50,219 bases of DNA. Source: Phycisphaerae bacterium. Its GTDB lineage: Bacteria > Planctomycetota > Phycisphaerae > UBA1845. The stretch is from assembly GCA_028282665.1 (NCBI GenBank), contig JANQHN010000102.1, forward strand, positions 1 to 50,219, read 5' to 3'. The translations under genes and the position numbers were made by a program. The notes below the pieces were generated by a model. That model saw only the letters and a program-made list of their open reading frames with translations, did no database searches and was not told the origin of the DNA. Each line of letters starts with the position of its first letter. The stretch's first letter is position 1. This document shows positions 36,426-46,719 of this stretch, piece by piece.

Positions 36426-38546
36426 ATGGAACAGCAAAACTCAAAAAAACCACTCAATGGGGAAGAAGTTGGCCGCCAGGATTTTTTACCTCCGCTGGGT
36501 AGTGGTACGGATTTAACGAACTATGAAGTGAATGTTTCGCCACGCCGCCTATCGGACCGCGGCCGGCCTACTTATTGGCGACATATCCTTCCATTCGCGA
36601 TATTTCTCCTTGTGCCCATTACGTTCATGGAGGCGATCGGCGGTGGCTTGGTGTACTGGGACGACAATGTTCTGATCCAAAATTTCCACCCCTACTACGA
36701 ATTGAGCGGTCAGAACATTGTCTGGATGTTCACGACATTCGAGATGGGCCACTATCAACCGCTGACTTGGCTCTCCTTCGCCTTAGATGACTATTTCTTT
36801 GACCGAGCAAACGAATATTACCACCTCACGAGCGTTCTTCTACATGGCTTGGCGGCGCTGGCGTTTTACTTTACGGCTCGATTGCTGCTGGTCGCAGGGT
36901 TCGCCCCTGACGAATTTTCCAGTCGCAGGAATGATCTTTTCGTCATGGGGGCGGGTGTGGCCGCGTTGGTCTTTGCGCTTCATCCGCTTCGGGTGGAATC
37001 TGTAGCGTGGCTGGCTGAGAGGCGGGATGTGCTGAGTGGCTTGTTTTTTCTGATTTCGCTTTGGGCATACTTGCGGTACGTCACGGCCCAGCGAATCAAC
37101 GCAATATTCTACATGACCGCCGTGCTTGCTTGTTTGTTATCACTGCTTTCCAAAGCAACCGCAGTAACCATGTTCGCAGTTCTGATCGTACTCGACGTTT
37201 ATCCGTTGAGGCGGTTTGCCCGGGAGAAGTCGGTCTTTCACCCGTTGATCGACAAGATTCCGTTTCTTCTCATGGCGATTGTGGGCGCTGTCCTTGCATT
37301 ACAAGCCCAGGCATACGCCGGAGCGCTTCATTCGCTTGAAGAATATGGAATGTTGTCCAGAATCGCCCAGGCGTGTTACGGGTTGACATTTTACATCGTC
37401 AAAACCGTCTGGCCAACGAACCTAAGCCCGATCTATGAGATTCCCGCACCATCCGTTCTCCTGGGCCGTATGCTATGGCTTAGCCTGCTGGGGTGCGTCA
37501 TTCTCATCGGAATAGGCATCAAATATCGAAAGAAATTCCCCGCGATTCCCGCCGCCCTGTTGATCTACGCCATCCTGCTATCACCGGTCTTGGGTTTCTT
37601 CCAGAGTGGACGACAACTCGTAGCCGATCGGTACAGCTATCTTTCTTGCGGCGGTTTGGCGATTCTCCTGGGGGCGGGACTCATCATGCTGCTAAAAACA
37701 CAGTGGTTTGGTGATCGCAAAAATCGCTTCGCGTTGCTTACGGTCAGTTCCGCGGTGATGATTGTGGCGCTCGCTCACGCTTCTTACGGGCAATCGCGCG
37801 TATGGGTATCGAGGCTCGATTTGTGGCAATACGCTGTCACCGTATCGCCGCAGAGTTCGATCGCGCACACCAATTACGCCGACGCACTGGCCGAAATGGC
37901 TTTCGGCATGCGAACTCTTGATTTGGAATTGTCCGCAGAAGCTTCACAAGTTGCCCACCAACACTATCTGGCTGCGTTGAATCTCAATCCGAACGATCCG
38001 ATCACTTGGCATCACCTCGGGAAATTGCTTTATACCGGGGGGGATCTACGTGCAGCGCGTTATGCCTATTTGCAGGCGTTGCGACGAGACCCGAACAGAC
38101 GGGGCGCTCATCTGGACTTCGCGCGAATTCTGATCCGCCTGGGAGAAACAGAGACAGGAATCAAAGTTTTGCGAGATGGTATGGAAAGAACACCGGGGGA
38201 ACTCGAACTGATAGGATTCGCCGCTGACGTTTTGGCGACGCACCCGGAAGAGATTTACCGCAAACCGGAGGAGGCGCTCGACCTCATCAGCCGTCTCAAT
38301 GAAGCGGTAGGAGGCATGAACGCCTGGATACTGATGATCAAGTCGAGTACAGAGGCTTCGGTCGGTCGATTTGAGAACGCAACCGCCACCGCGAACAAGG
38401 CACTCGCCATCGCCGAGAGTGCAAACAACCGTAGGCTCGCGACTCGTATCGAACGACGACTTTCGTATTATGTAAAAAACGAACCGTACATCATGCATAT
38501 TGAAATGATTGTACCCGCCGAGTTCGGCGAGGATGATAAACACTAA
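36426..38546 (+). CDS. TMTC-like membrane protein with C-terminal TPRs, 706 aa
   Basis: About ten membrane segments (residues 50-480) followed by a TPR region (about 490-640; HYLAALNLNPNDPITWHHLG, AYLQALRRDPNRRGAHLDFA). The membrane part has the family's early DDNVLIQN acidic loop, YQPLTWLSFALDD and the diagnostic HPLRVESVAWLAERRDVLSG, which matches HPxxxEAVAxxxxRxD of TMTC-type mannosyltransferases. It probably transfers a sugar from a lipid donor to protein in the periplasm; donor and target are unknown. The start ATG has only a weak ribosome site. The gene stands alone. Confidence 0.82.
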   Translation: MEQQNSKKPLNGEEVGRQDFLPPLGSGTDLTNYEVNVSPRRLSDRGRPTYWRHILPFAIFLLVPITFMEAIGGGLVYWDDNVLIQNFHPYYELSGQNIVWMFTTFEMGHYQPLTWLSFALDDYFFDRANEYYHLTSVLLHGLAALAFYFTARLLLVAGFAPDEFSSRRNDLFVMGAGVAALVFALHPLRVESVAWLAERRDVLSGLFFLISLWAYLRYVTAQRINAIFYMTAVLACLLSLLSKATAVTMFAVLIVLDVYPLRRFAREKSVFHPLIDKIPFLLMAIVGAVLALQAQAYAGALHSLEEYGMLSRIAQACYGLTFYIVKTVWPTNLSPIYEIPAPSVLLGRMLWLSLLGCVILIGIGIKYRKKFPAIPAALLIYAILLSPVLGFFQSGRQLVADRYSYLSCGGLAILLGAGLIMLLKTQWFGDRKNRFALLTVSSAVMIVALAHASYGQSRVWVSRLDLWQYAVTVSPQSSIAHTNYADALAEMAFGMRTLDLELSAEASQVAHQHYLAALNLNPNDPITWHHLGKLLYTGGDLRAARYAYLQALRRDPNRRGAHLDFARILIRLGETETGIKVLRDGMERTPGELELIGFAADVLATHPEEIYRKPEEALDLISRLNEAVGGMNAWILMIKSSTEASVGRFENATATANKALAIAESANNRRLATRIERRLSYYVKNEPYIMHIEMIVPAEFGEDDKH

Positions 38547-38695
38547 AAGCAAGCTCTAGCCAAGTGCAGCGTTGGACACCGTGTTTATACTGTATCAAAA
38601 AGTCGACTTTGAACGCTACGCTCAGATTGAAGCTGCCATAGTGCTGCTCGAACGGTAATACCTCTGTATGCCTGCGCATGCCGCCAAAATTGCAG

Positions 38696-39478
38696 TCACG
38701 GAATGTCTTCCAGATTGCTGTCGAGGGTGTCGGTGATGAGCATGTGTCCCGGCTCGTGAGTGATCGCGAAGTCCGGTTTTGCATTTACCAACGCGACCAT
38801 CGGCGTTACGCCACACGCCCAAAATACGCACACTTCATCCTGACGAATCTCTACCGGATCGCCGAAGTCCGGCCGATCGATGTCGCCGATACCGATTTCC
38901 GCAGGATCGCCAATGTGAATCGGCGCACCATGGGCAGCCTCGTAGCGGGCAGTGATTCGGCGGGCTACTTTAGCCTGATCCACAGTCATCGGACGCATCG
39001 ACACCACGAGCGGTCCGCCAAACCGCCCCCCCGCAGTCGTATCGATACCGGTCTTGTACATAGGAACGTTCTTGTGCTCTTCGACGTGACGAATCGGAAT
39101 CCCCTCGCGAAGTAAGGCTGATTCAAACGTAAAAGAACAACCAATCAGAAACGATACCAAATCTCCCCGCCACCATCGCTTTAAATCAGTGGGGCGATCG
39201 ACGCATTCGCCATCTTTCAACACACGGTAGCGAGGCAGGTCCGTTCGCAGATCAATGCCTGAGCCTAACTTCCGGAGTACGTAGGCCCCCGGTTCCGTTC
39301 GCTCGAGCAATGGGCATGGTTTTGAGTTTCGCTCGCAAAAGAGAGCAAAGTCGTTTGCGCAGGATTGCGGTAGAACAACGAGGTTCACCTGGACGAATCC
39401 AGGTGCCAACCCGGTGGTGTGACCTGTGTGCTGAGCATTGCGACAACTCAGCCGAAGCTCTGCGGCCGTCGCGGTCAT
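38696..39478 (-). CDS. DUF1445 protein (putative hydro-lyase; DGLUCY N-terminal-half homolog)
   Basis: 260 residues, the normal DUF1445/YcsI length, with family motifs SFLIGCSFTFESALL, HVEEHKNVPMYKT, GGPLVVSMRPM, GAPIHIGDPAEIGI and FWACGVTPMVALVNAKP. In vertebrate D-glutamate cyclase (DGLUCY) this domain is fused ahead of DUF4392; here the DUF4392 part is in the neighbouring upstream gene. ATG 39478 has a GGGAG site about 7 bp upstream and is preferred over ATG 39496. It is last in the operon, 34 bp after the fusion gene stop. It probably acts on D-glutamate/5-oxoproline-type substrates with its neighbours, though the activity of isolated bacterial DUF1445 is not settled. Confidence 0.9.
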   Translation of the reverse strand: MTATAAELRLSCRNAQHTGHTTGLAPGFVQVNLVVLPQSCANDFALFCERNSKPCPLLERTEPGAYVLRKLGSGIDLRTDLPRYRVLKDGECVDRPTDLKRWWRGDLVSFLIGCSFTFESALLREGIPIRHVEEHKNVPMYKTGIDTTAGGRFGGPLVVSMRPMTVDQAKVARRITARYEAAHGAPIHIGDPAEIGIGDIDRPDFGDPVEIRQDEVCVFWACGVTPMVALVNAKPDFAITHEPGHMLITDTLDSNLEDIP

Positions 39479-39512
39479 CGCTGCTCCCTTTCCCATGCAA
39501 AAACTAACATCA

Positions 39513-41276
39513 CTATACCCATTCGCCCCGCCGTTCTATCATCAAGCGATCCAGGTTGGTTGAGATAGCCTGCGCGTCAATACCGCATAGTCGTGCAATT
39601 AACACCGCCGCAAGGAGATTCTCCGGAAACGCAGGGTCTGCGCTGCCGATGTGCTCCACCGTTCCCTGCAAGTTCGTAAATATTTCACCCCGTTCGAGCC
39701 ATGCCCCACGGCGCATCGGCAGTTCCTCGGAAACGAACATGGTACGACCACGGTGCTTCTCCGCGAGCGCACGCACACGGTGATCGTCATGGGAGAGAAT
39801 CAGGATGTCGTCCGGATGGTGATTCATGAATACGCGACTCTTGATTCGGGCGTATTCCTCCAGCGTCCGGTGTCGATCGAGATGGTGATCGAAGAGATTC
39901 AAAATGACTGCGATGTGCGTGCGAAACTGCACCACTGTCTCCAATTGAAAGCTCGATACCGCCAGCGCAATCGGGTCGTCGCTCGATTCGCTCAACAATA
40001 ACTCCGCGAAGGGTTTTCCTTTGTTCCCGCCTATCGTTAATGGTTTTTTGGACAGTTGAAAAAGAGATTCGAGCGCAAGGCACGTCGACCGCTTCCCAAC
40101 CGAACCGGTAATCCCAATCAAAGGCCTATCGCACAATTGAAAAGCCACTTCAAGTGCGCTGACGACGGGAATACCCAATCGGTGTAACTCAAATCGAACG
40201 GACGCGTCAGCCGGTACACCGGGCGACGCAATAACCAAGCAGCAGCCGGCAAGTCTTCCGATCGTATGCCCACCGACTTCGATGTCGGCGAATCGATCTG
40301 CATCGTAAATTTCAACAACCGCACTGTCCGAAATGACCACGCGATGGCCGAGATGCAACATCAACTCCGCCGTCGCTTGACCGGTTTCTCCGTAACCGAG
40401 AATTCCGACTTCGATGGTTGACGAATCTCGATCGCCTTGTTGCAGGAGATTTGGCAAAGGCGCAATTTGCCTGCGAATGCTTTCGAGCATGCGGATGCTT
40501 TGATCCAGCGACAGCCCATCGACGGTCGGCATCGCTCGACCGGTCACACCATCCACAGCCCCGCCGTCGCGCACAATCGTTTCGATGTCACGAGCAGCTT
40601 GATCTGCCGTCGGTAGCAGATCGCGGCCGACCAGGACAGAAAGCGCTCCCGCCAAGCCATACGCCCCCCAGTTGGATACGCCCGCGATGATACAGAAGTC
40701 TGTCTCGACCGCGCAAGCAATCTCCAGGCCGTGATCGATTCGATCCATCGCGGCGGAAAACATCTTACCCATACCGATCTCGTTTCCGCCGTCGCCGATT
40801 CCGATGGTGATCACGCCCTCATGCTCCGCCTGGATAAACAGCGCATCGAGCGGGCAGGTATGGCTCGATATGTCATCGCCGCGCATGTTGCGATAATGCC
40901 CGTCAGCGGATCGGCCGGCGCGTTCGATGGCAACTAAGTGCGTGGGTTGGCGTTGGGCAATGTAGTTTTCAGGCTCGATCAGCGGATCCAATCCGAGTGA
41001 GCGAAAAAGCGGAGCATTTTCTTCGTCGGTGATGTAGTCGACTTCGATCCCCAAGGCAGTGAGCGCGTCGCCTACAACTTTCGCACCGGGCGGACCATCG
41101 GTTTCTCCACGTTTAGCGCTTGCAATGTAATAACCACTGACAATGCCGACCCGTTTCGCAAGCCGTAGTGAAAGGGCGGCAAGCCTCAGCTGGTCTGATC
41201 GCAATAGCGCAAAAATGTTCCGCCTGCCTGGATCGCGCGCGATAGTATTCTCAATGGAGGCGATGCGCGTGTTCAT
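39513..41276 (-). CDS. D-glutamate cyclase-like (DUF4392) domain fused to truncated MurD-like module, 587 aa
   Basis: Residues about 35-285 match the C-terminal cyclase half of DGLUCY (GIVSGYYIASAKRGETDGPP, GIEVDYITDEENA, AIERAGRSADGHYRNMRG, ITIGIGDGGNEIGMGK, GVSNWGAYGLAGAL). That family turns D-glutamate into 5-oxo-D-proline. Residues about 288-383 match MurD domain 1 (EVGILGYGETGQATAEL, ASPGVPADASVRFEL), and 386-587 match the ATPase domain (GITGSVGKRST, SSFQLETV, NLFDHHLDRH, YARIKSRVF). The chain ends at the point where MurD enters domain 3, so the DSKATN/D-Glu-binding part is absent. The P-loop Ser after Lys is Arg396, and the Mg-binding Glu (MurD Glu157) is Ala439. His465 and Lys479 are kept. 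The start ATG overlaps the oxoprolinase stop (ATGA). Confidence 0.88.
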   Translation of the reverse strand: MNTRIASIENTIARDPGRRNIFALLRSDQLRLAALSLRLAKRVGIVSGYYIASAKRGETDGPPGAKVVGDALTALGIEVDYITDEENAPLFRSLGLDPLIEPENYIAQRQPTHLVAIERAGRSADGHYRNMRGDDISSHTCPLDALFIQAEHEGVITIGIGDGGNEIGMGKMFSAAMDRIDHGLEIACAVETDFCIIAGVSNWGAYGLAGALSVLVGRDLLPTADQAARDIETIVRDGGAVDGVTGRAMPTVDGLSLDQSIRMLESIRRQIAPLPNLLQQGDRDSSTIEVGILGYGETGQATAELMLHLGHRVVISDSAVVEIYDADRFADIEVGGHTIGRLAGCCLVIASPGVPADASVRFELHRLGIPVVSALEVAFQLCDRPLIGITGSVGKRSTCLALESLFQLSKKPLTIGGNKGKPFAELLLSESSDDPIALAVSSFQLETVVQFRTHIAVILNLFDHHLDRHRTLEEYARIKSRVFMNHHPDDILILSHDDHRVRALAEKHRGRTMFVSEELPMRRGAWLERGEIFTNLQGTVEHIGSADPAFPENLLAAVLIARLCGIDAQAISTNLDRLMIERRGEWV

Positions 41277-44200
41277 GCGCGAGACTCCTCTCCATCGGAT
41301 AGTTTACCCCATCCTCCGCCGCCCGGCGTTTCAATTGTCAATACATCGCCGATTTGCACATCAACCGAGACGATCGGCGGAAGAATTTCGACTTTGCCCG
41401 TTAAATTGCGCACTAAAGTGTTTCTGCCAACTGATCCATCATTTCCACCGTGCAATCCGTACGGCCTCTTTAAACGGCGCTGACTCAAAATGGATACTTG
41501 CAGTGAACGCAGAAATTCGATCTCACGCACAACTCCATTTCCGCCACGAAAACGACCCGCGCCTCCCGAGCCTCGCCGAATCTCGAAACGCACAAGGCGA
41601 ACGGGATAGCGTGATTCGAACACTTCCGGATCAGTAAGACGCGTATTGGTCATGTGGGTATGGACAGCATCGGCGCCATCGAACCCGTCGCCCGCGCCCG
41701 CCCCGCCACAGATCGTCTCGTAGTACCCGAACTGCTCATCGCCCATCAGCAGGTTATTCATCGTCCCCTGACTTGCGGCGACAACACCCAGTGCACCGAA
41801 CACGGCGTCCACTATGCGTTGCGAGGTCTCCACGTTGCCACCCGCAACCGCAGGGCACTTTGCGGGATCGTTATCAGACAGCGGATTCAGGAAACAGGTT
41901 GGCAAAACGATTTCCACGGGAGCGAGTACGCCGCTGTTTAGCGGAATGTCCTCAGCAATCAGGCATCGCAGGCAATACAACACCGCGCTGGACACGATCG
42001 CGCGATTGGCGTTGAGGTTGCCGTGCAAGACTTCACCGGTTCCCGTGAAATCAACTCGCGCTTCGTCGTCGTGAATATCGACAGTCACACACAGCGGCGT
42101 GCCATCGTCGAGACGATCTTCAAACATCCGCACACCATCGGGCAAAATGCGCAGGGCGGCGCGCATCTTCGCCTCTGCCGCTCCGCGTATGTGACCCATG
42201 TATGCGAGAACCGCGTTCGATCCGTACCGCTCGACCATCCGCGTCAACTCACGAATACCCGTCTGATTCGCAGCGACTTGGGCAGCGATGTCGGCGATGT
42301 TCTCTTCGACCGACCGGGTTGGATGCGGCCCTGCCGTAAGCAAAGACCGCAACTCAGCCTCTCTCGGACGACCTTCGTGCAAATAGGGAAACGCACGAAT
42401 CACCACGCCTTCTTCGGCAAGCGATGTCGAATCAGGAGGCATGGAACCGGGCATCTTACCGCCGATCTCTGCGTGATGAGCGCGACTGGCGACAAAGAAC
42501 AACAACCTTCCGCCACCCTTCTCATACACGGGCGTCACGACAGTGACATCATTCAAGTGCGATCCGCCGCGGTAAGGGTCGTTCGTCACGTACACATCGC
42601 CGGGATGGAAGGACTCCACATCCTCAATGAGTGCTTTGACACAATCGCTCATGCTTCCCAAATGCACGGGAATGTGCGGCGCGTTGACCACCAGTTCGCC
42701 ATTGGGGGTAAAGATCGCGCAGGAAAAATCGAGGCGTTCTTTCACGTTGGTGGATAGGGCACTGCGGCGTAATGCGGAGCCCATTTGTTCGGCGATGGAA
42801 GCGAATTGATTGTTAAACAATTCCAACTGCACGGGATCAACCGACTCATCGATCCGCTCGCGATTCGCACTCGTAGACGTATCCTCCAATAGGAGATCGC
42901 CATTTTCCTGCACGGTCGCACACCAATCCGGTTCGATCACGACGGTTGAAGTGCCTTCGGTAATAACTGCGGGACCTGCAACTGTGTGATTCGCGTACAA
43001 TTCAGAACGGGCGTATATGGGCGTGGGAACCGCGTTTCCCGCAAACGTAACCTTCGCATGGTCTACAGGATGGGGTGGATTCTCGGATCGTGCGAGCACG
43101 AGAGTCGGCGCTTCATCCGCGGCGGCGACGAGTTCCACACGCAACATACGCACCTCTACCGCTCGTTTCTCGTGGATGTGGCCGAAGAACTGACGGTGTT
43201 TTGCTTCGAATTCCCGGCGGAGTTGTGAAACATCGCCCCAGTGCACCGCGATCAGCGACGATTGCCCTGCGTAACAAAGTTCCGCAAAGCGAACCGCGGG
43301 TTCGAGTCGCCCGTCCGACACACCCTGCTCAATCATCGATTGCGTAGCGTCCCGTTCGAGTTCGACAAAGATACCCTCAAGATCGGTCAATGACTCTACC
43401 GTTGGCTTATGCACCTTCGGTAATTCACATTGCACGCTACGCTCAACGACGCGTTTCACGGAGGCGGCACCAATCCCGAGGGCACTTAGAACGCCAGCGA
43501 ACGGGCTGAGCAGAACGCATTTTATGCCCAGCATACGCGCAATTGCGCAGGCGTGTTGCCCACCGGCTCCGCCGAAACTTGTCAGCACGTAATCACGAAG
43601 GTCATACCCTCTTGCAATGGAGATTTCCTTGATTGGTGCGGCCATGTTGGCATTGGCGATGCGCAAAAATCCTTTTGCAAGCTCCGTACGCGACAAAGCC
43701 TGGACACCTGCATCCTCCATTTCCGATCGAATCTCATCGAGCTTCCGGCCAATCACCATGGAATCAAGTGGAAAAGGAAACAACTTAGCCGGTACGCGGC
43801 CAAGAAATACGTTCATGTCCGTCACAGTCAACGGCCCGCCTCGCCCGTAGCAGGCGGGTCCGGGGTCCGCACCGGCACTTTCGGGACCCACTGCGAGCTT
43901 TTGGCCGTCGAATCGACACACGCTCCCACCACCCGCCGCAACAGTTTCGATTGCGAGCATCGGCGTCATGATTCGCACGCCCGCTTTCACCGTTTCATGT
44001 TGGTATTCAAATCCCCCACTGGAAGTTCCCTCAACTGACAGGTCGATGCGCGAGACGTCCGTGCTCGTTCCGCCCATGTCAAACCCGATCGCGCGATCGA
44101 AACCCGCTTCTTTCGTAACATGCGCACAGCCGACCACGCCGCCGGCCGGCCCGCTCAAGATCGTGTCCCTACCACACGCAACGCTTGCGTCGACAAGTCC

Positions 44201-45136
44201 GCCGTTGCTGGTCATCAAAAAGAACCGCGCTTCAGGCACCGATCGTCGGATCGATGCAACGTAAGATTGCAGCACGGGGCTCAAGTATGCGTCCGCCACC
44301 GTGGTATCACCGCGAGACACAATACGTTCCAACCGCAAGACTTGAGACGAGAGTGAGACCTGCGCGAAACTCACTTCTTTCGCAATCTGCCCCAATACTC
44401 GTTCGTGAGTCGGGTTCACATAACTGTGGAGTAATGCAATCGCGACGGCCTCGAAGCCCTCTTCACGCAAACGGGTTAATCCTTTGCGGGCTTCAGCTTC
44501 ATCCAATGCAACCAATACCGAACCGTCCGCCGCCAATCGCTCGTTGATCTCGAGCACGCCTGTCGCCAGTTCGTCTCGTTTCTTGATGTGCGAATCGAAC
44601 AGTCGCGGTCGATCTTGGTATCCAATGCGAAGCACGTCGGCAAAACCTCGCGTCGTGACAAACGCCGTTTTTGCACCTTTGCGTTCCAGCAGTGCGTTTG
44701 TCGCTCGCGTTGTCCCCAGTCGAATATCAACCTCGCCGATCGGATCCGTCAGTTTTAGTCCCATCAGATAGCGGATCGCGGTGATGGGGGCTTCCTCGCC
44801 ACTGACAAGTTCGTAACCCGAACCAGGTGTGATGGCGTGGGCAAACGGAGCTTCAAGTTCCAATACGCCCTCATCGGCATGGAACGCCGCCACACGTGCA
44901 AAGACCGAATCCGTACCAAGCAATCTGAAGGTATATCCTTGCCAGTGCCTAGCTGGATCGCCAACGCGCGTCGGATCGACAATACGCCGCTCACTCGATC
45001 CTTCCTCGACCACACCGCGAATCGCCCCGCTGCTAAGAAGTTTGTACGTCAATACCCGACCGCCAGGAGCCCGTGCGACCACGTCGGTAAACGTACCGCC
45101 CACGTCTATGAAGAATTGCCAGTTTGATTCACTCAT
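41273..45136 (-). CDS. ATP-dependent 5-oxoprolinase (HyuA-HyuB fusion)
   Basis: Hydrolyses 5-oxoproline to glutamate with ATP. The HyuA part opens with [19 protein letters not shown] and has the second phosphate motif [17 protein letters not shown]. The HyuB part begins near [20 protein letters not shown] and includes [33 protein letters not shown] and [20 protein letters not shown]. With ATG 45136 it has 1287 residues, almost the exact size of eukaryotic OPLAH; the frame extends to 45337 but that part is unlike the family. Family members also include hydantoinases and carboxylases, so the substrate is inferred from the coupled D-glutamate-cyclase genes. It is the first gene of the operon. 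Confidence 0.9.
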   Translation of the reverse strand: MSESNWQFFIDVGGTFTDVVARAPGGRVLTYKLLSSGAIRGVVEEGSSERRIVDPTRVGDPARHWQGYTFRLLGTDSVFARVAAFHADEGVLELEAPFAHAITPGSGYELVSGEEAPITAIRYLMGLKLTDPIGEVDIRLGTTRATNALLERKGAKTAFVTTRGFADVLRIGYQDRPRLFDSHIKKRDELATGVLEINERLAADGSVLVALDEAEARKGLTRLREEGFEAVAIALLHSYVNPTHERVLGQIAKEVSFAQVSLSSQVLRLERIVSRGDTTVADAYLSPVLQSYVASIRRSVPEARFFLMTSNGGLVDASVACGRDTILSGPAGGVVGCAHVTKEAGFDRAIGFDMGGTSTDVSRIDLSVEGTSSGGFEYQHETVKAGVRIMTPMLAIETVAAGGGSVCRFDGQKLAVGPESAGADPGPACYGRGGPLTVTDMNVFLGRVPAKLFPFPLDSMVIGRKLDEIRSEMEDAGVQALSRTELAKGFLRIANANMAAPIKEISIARGYDLRDYVLTSFGGAGGQHACAIARMLGIKCVLLSPFAGVLSALGIGAASVKRVVERSVQCELPKVHKPTVESLTDLEGIFVELERDATQSMIEQGVSDGRLEPAVRFAELCYAGQSSLIAVHWGDVSQLRREFEAKHRQFFGHIHEKRAVEVRMLRVELVAAADEAPTLVLARSENPPHPVDHAKVTFAGNAVPTPIYARSELYANHTVAGPAVITEGTSTVVIEPDWCATVQENGDLLLEDTSTSANRERIDESVDPVQLELFNNQFASIAEQMGSALRRSALSTNVKERLDFSCAIFTPNGELVVNAPHIPVHLGSMSDCVKALIEDVESFHPGDVYVTNDPYRGGSHLNDVTVVTPVYEKGGGRLLFFVASRAHHAEIGGKMPGSMPPDSTSLAEEGVVIRAFPYLHEGRPREAELRSLLTAGPHPTRSVEENIADIAAQVAANQTGIRELTRMVERYGSNAVLAYMGHIRGAAEAKMRAALRILPDGVRMFEDRLDDGTPLCVTVDIHDDEARVDFTGTGEVLHGNLNANRAIVSSAVLYCLRCLIAEDIPLNSGVLAPVEIVLPTCFLNPLSDNDPAKCPAVAGGNVETSQRIVDAVFGALGVVAASQGTMNNLLMGDEQFGYYETICGGAGAGDGFDGADAVHTHMTNTRLTDPEVFESRYPVRLVRFEIRRGSGGAGRFRGGNGVVREIEFLRSLQVSILSQRRLKRPYGLHGGNDGSVGRNTLVRNLTGKVEILPPIVSVDVQIGDVLTIETPGGGGWGKLSDGEESRA

Positions 45137-45256
45137 AGCCCATGAGGATAACCGCTCGCCGGGGTGGTGAACAATCGCCCGAACCAACAGCAACGTTGAC
45201 TCATTGATAAAGTACTTACACTCCGAATCCTGGCAATTCACCATTCGCGAGGTAAC

Positions 45257-46669
45257 ATGGATTGCATGAGTAACGGACCCACCAATCAGGATGGTGTTGT
45301 GACCGGAATGGACACGGCAGTTCCTTGCCCCGCGCATGGATTCACGGCGGCATTGACCGCGCTGCGCCTAGGGCGGTTCGCTCCAAGAAAGGCTGGAATG
45401 ATAGCGCAGCATGCGCCGCTTGGGATCTGGCTCACTATCTCGCTTAGTATTGCCTTGCTCTGCGGCGTCACGATTCTTATTACAGCCATGTTATGTACCG
45501 CGCTGACCAAAACTGCGAGTGGTTACACGACCTACCACACTTTAGTGATAAGCTGGAATCTTGCTACCATCTCCGATATCTGGGCCGATTGGCACGCTGG
45601 CGGTCCAGTCGGTCCGGCCGAGTTCATTCTTGGCGGAACGACGCTTGGTATTTTAGCCGTTGTGATATGCGCAGCCTTGCTTCACGTCAGCACGACGCGA
45701 TCTGGTGGTAGCTTCATGGGGGCGTACGTCGCGAGTTTGAAAGCCTGCTGTGCCTGCCTGAGCCTCGCGACCGCTTTCATCTTCATCCTGTGCTTCGGAC
45801 ATGGCTGGATCTGGGCAATCGAAAGCTATTCCCATGTCGACGAGTTGTTAGGCTTCCTATTCGTGACTTTGCATATGCTGCTAACGGCGCTGTTGCTAAA
45901 TCAGTTTGCGCGGGCATGTTTCGGAGCGCGTCGTACTGTGCCAAGAACAGAAAATCCACCCTGGTGCGAGCGATGCGGGTACGACCTGACTCACCACGTG
46001 CAAGGGGGGCGCTGTTCGGAATGCGGCGAATCGATCGACTGGTCTCTCACAGAAAACCACAAAAGAATGGATTCGCCCTGGAAGCAACAACAGGGCATTA
46101 TGGAACTTGAGAACACCTCGCGGTTTGCAGTTACAGGCTTAAGCAATTTCTACTCGCGACTGCGGGTCTACGGGAAAGATCACGACTATCGCGTTTTACA
46201 GTTCAGCCTGTGGACCTACATTGCGATCGGGATCGGCTCCGCCATTTGGACGTTCGCCTTCCTGGTGTTTGTGGATCCCGGAGATCCGCCTGGTTGGGTA
46301 CTTGTCTGCCTGCCTACTATGGCGTCCTTTGCCTGCCCGCTTGCGGGATGGTGCATGCACAGGGCAACCGTTCTGGCCGTCATGTTCTTCAACTATATGC
46401 ATCATCGACTGCCTAATCCGGCGGTCGCGTGGCCCGTCATCGCGTACGAAACTTCGTACCTGTGGATGTACTGCTTGTTCAACGGCAGTTACCTGCTAAG
46501 TGTTGTAATCTTCGACGACACGGCGGAGTACTTCCTTGGCAAAATAGTGCCCGGATTAGGCATGCCTTGGGGCGTGTTAATATTTTTCGCCGGCAACGCT
46601 GCCCTGTATGCGACCGGCTGCTGGAGACTAAACAAGGCACTCGGCGAAGTCCGATGGGCGAATTTCTGA
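45257..46669 (+). CDS. Multi-pass membrane protein with central zinc ribbon, 470 aa
   Basis: Four or so hydrophobic segments in the N-terminal half (about 57-80, 127-143, 163-187, 198-218), a cytoplasmic zinc ribbon at 237-257 (CERCGYDL ... CSECGESID, Cys237/240/253/256), and about four more membrane segments to the C-terminus. This ribbon style is common in planctomycete membrane proteins of unknown function. GAGG before ATG 45257 supports the start. It is divergent from the oxoprolinase operon with 120 bp between starts and converges on the TauE-like gene. Confidence 0.75.
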   Translation: MDCMSNGPTNQDGVVTGMDTAVPCPAHGFTAALTALRLGRFAPRKAGMIAQHAPLGIWLTISLSIALLCGVTILITAMLCTALTKTASGYTTYHTLVISWNLATISDIWADWHAGGPVGPAEFILGGTTLGILAVVICAALLHVSTTRSGGSFMGAYVASLKACCACLSLATAFIFILCFGHGWIWAIESYSHVDELLGFLFVTLHMLLTALLLNQFARACFGARRTVPRTENPPWCERCGYDLTHHVQGGRCSECGESIDWSLTENHKRMDSPWKQQQGIMELENTSRFAVTGLSNFYSRLRVYGKDHDYRVLQFSLWTYIAIGIGSAIWTFAFLVFVDPGDPPGWVLVCLPTMASFACPLAGWCMHRATVLAVMFFNYMHHRLPNPAVAWPVIAYETSYLWMYCLFNGSYLLSVVIFDDTAEYFLGKIVPGLGMPWGVLIFFAGNAALYATGCWRLNKALGEVRWANF

Positions 46670-46719
46670 CACCCCCCCGAACCGATCACACCCCGTCAAG
46701 CTGAATGCACGCCTTCGGA

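Noticed and set aside
35389-36453. 354-aa minus-strand ORF
   Set aside because: It is antisense to the Tyr/Arg/His-rich gene, which has a strong ribosome site and signal peptide; the opposite frame is open because of codon composition.
39479-39512. Missing MurD C-terminal domain explained by a frameshift
   Set aside because: Only 34 bp separate the fusion stop from the well-supported start of the DUF1445 gene, and no DSKATN-like segment appears in any frame there.
45137-45337. Longer N-terminus for the 5-oxoprolinase (ATG-like start at 45337)
   Set aside because: The extra 67 residues have no family similarity and would overlap the divergent gene at 45257; ATG 45136 gives the family length.
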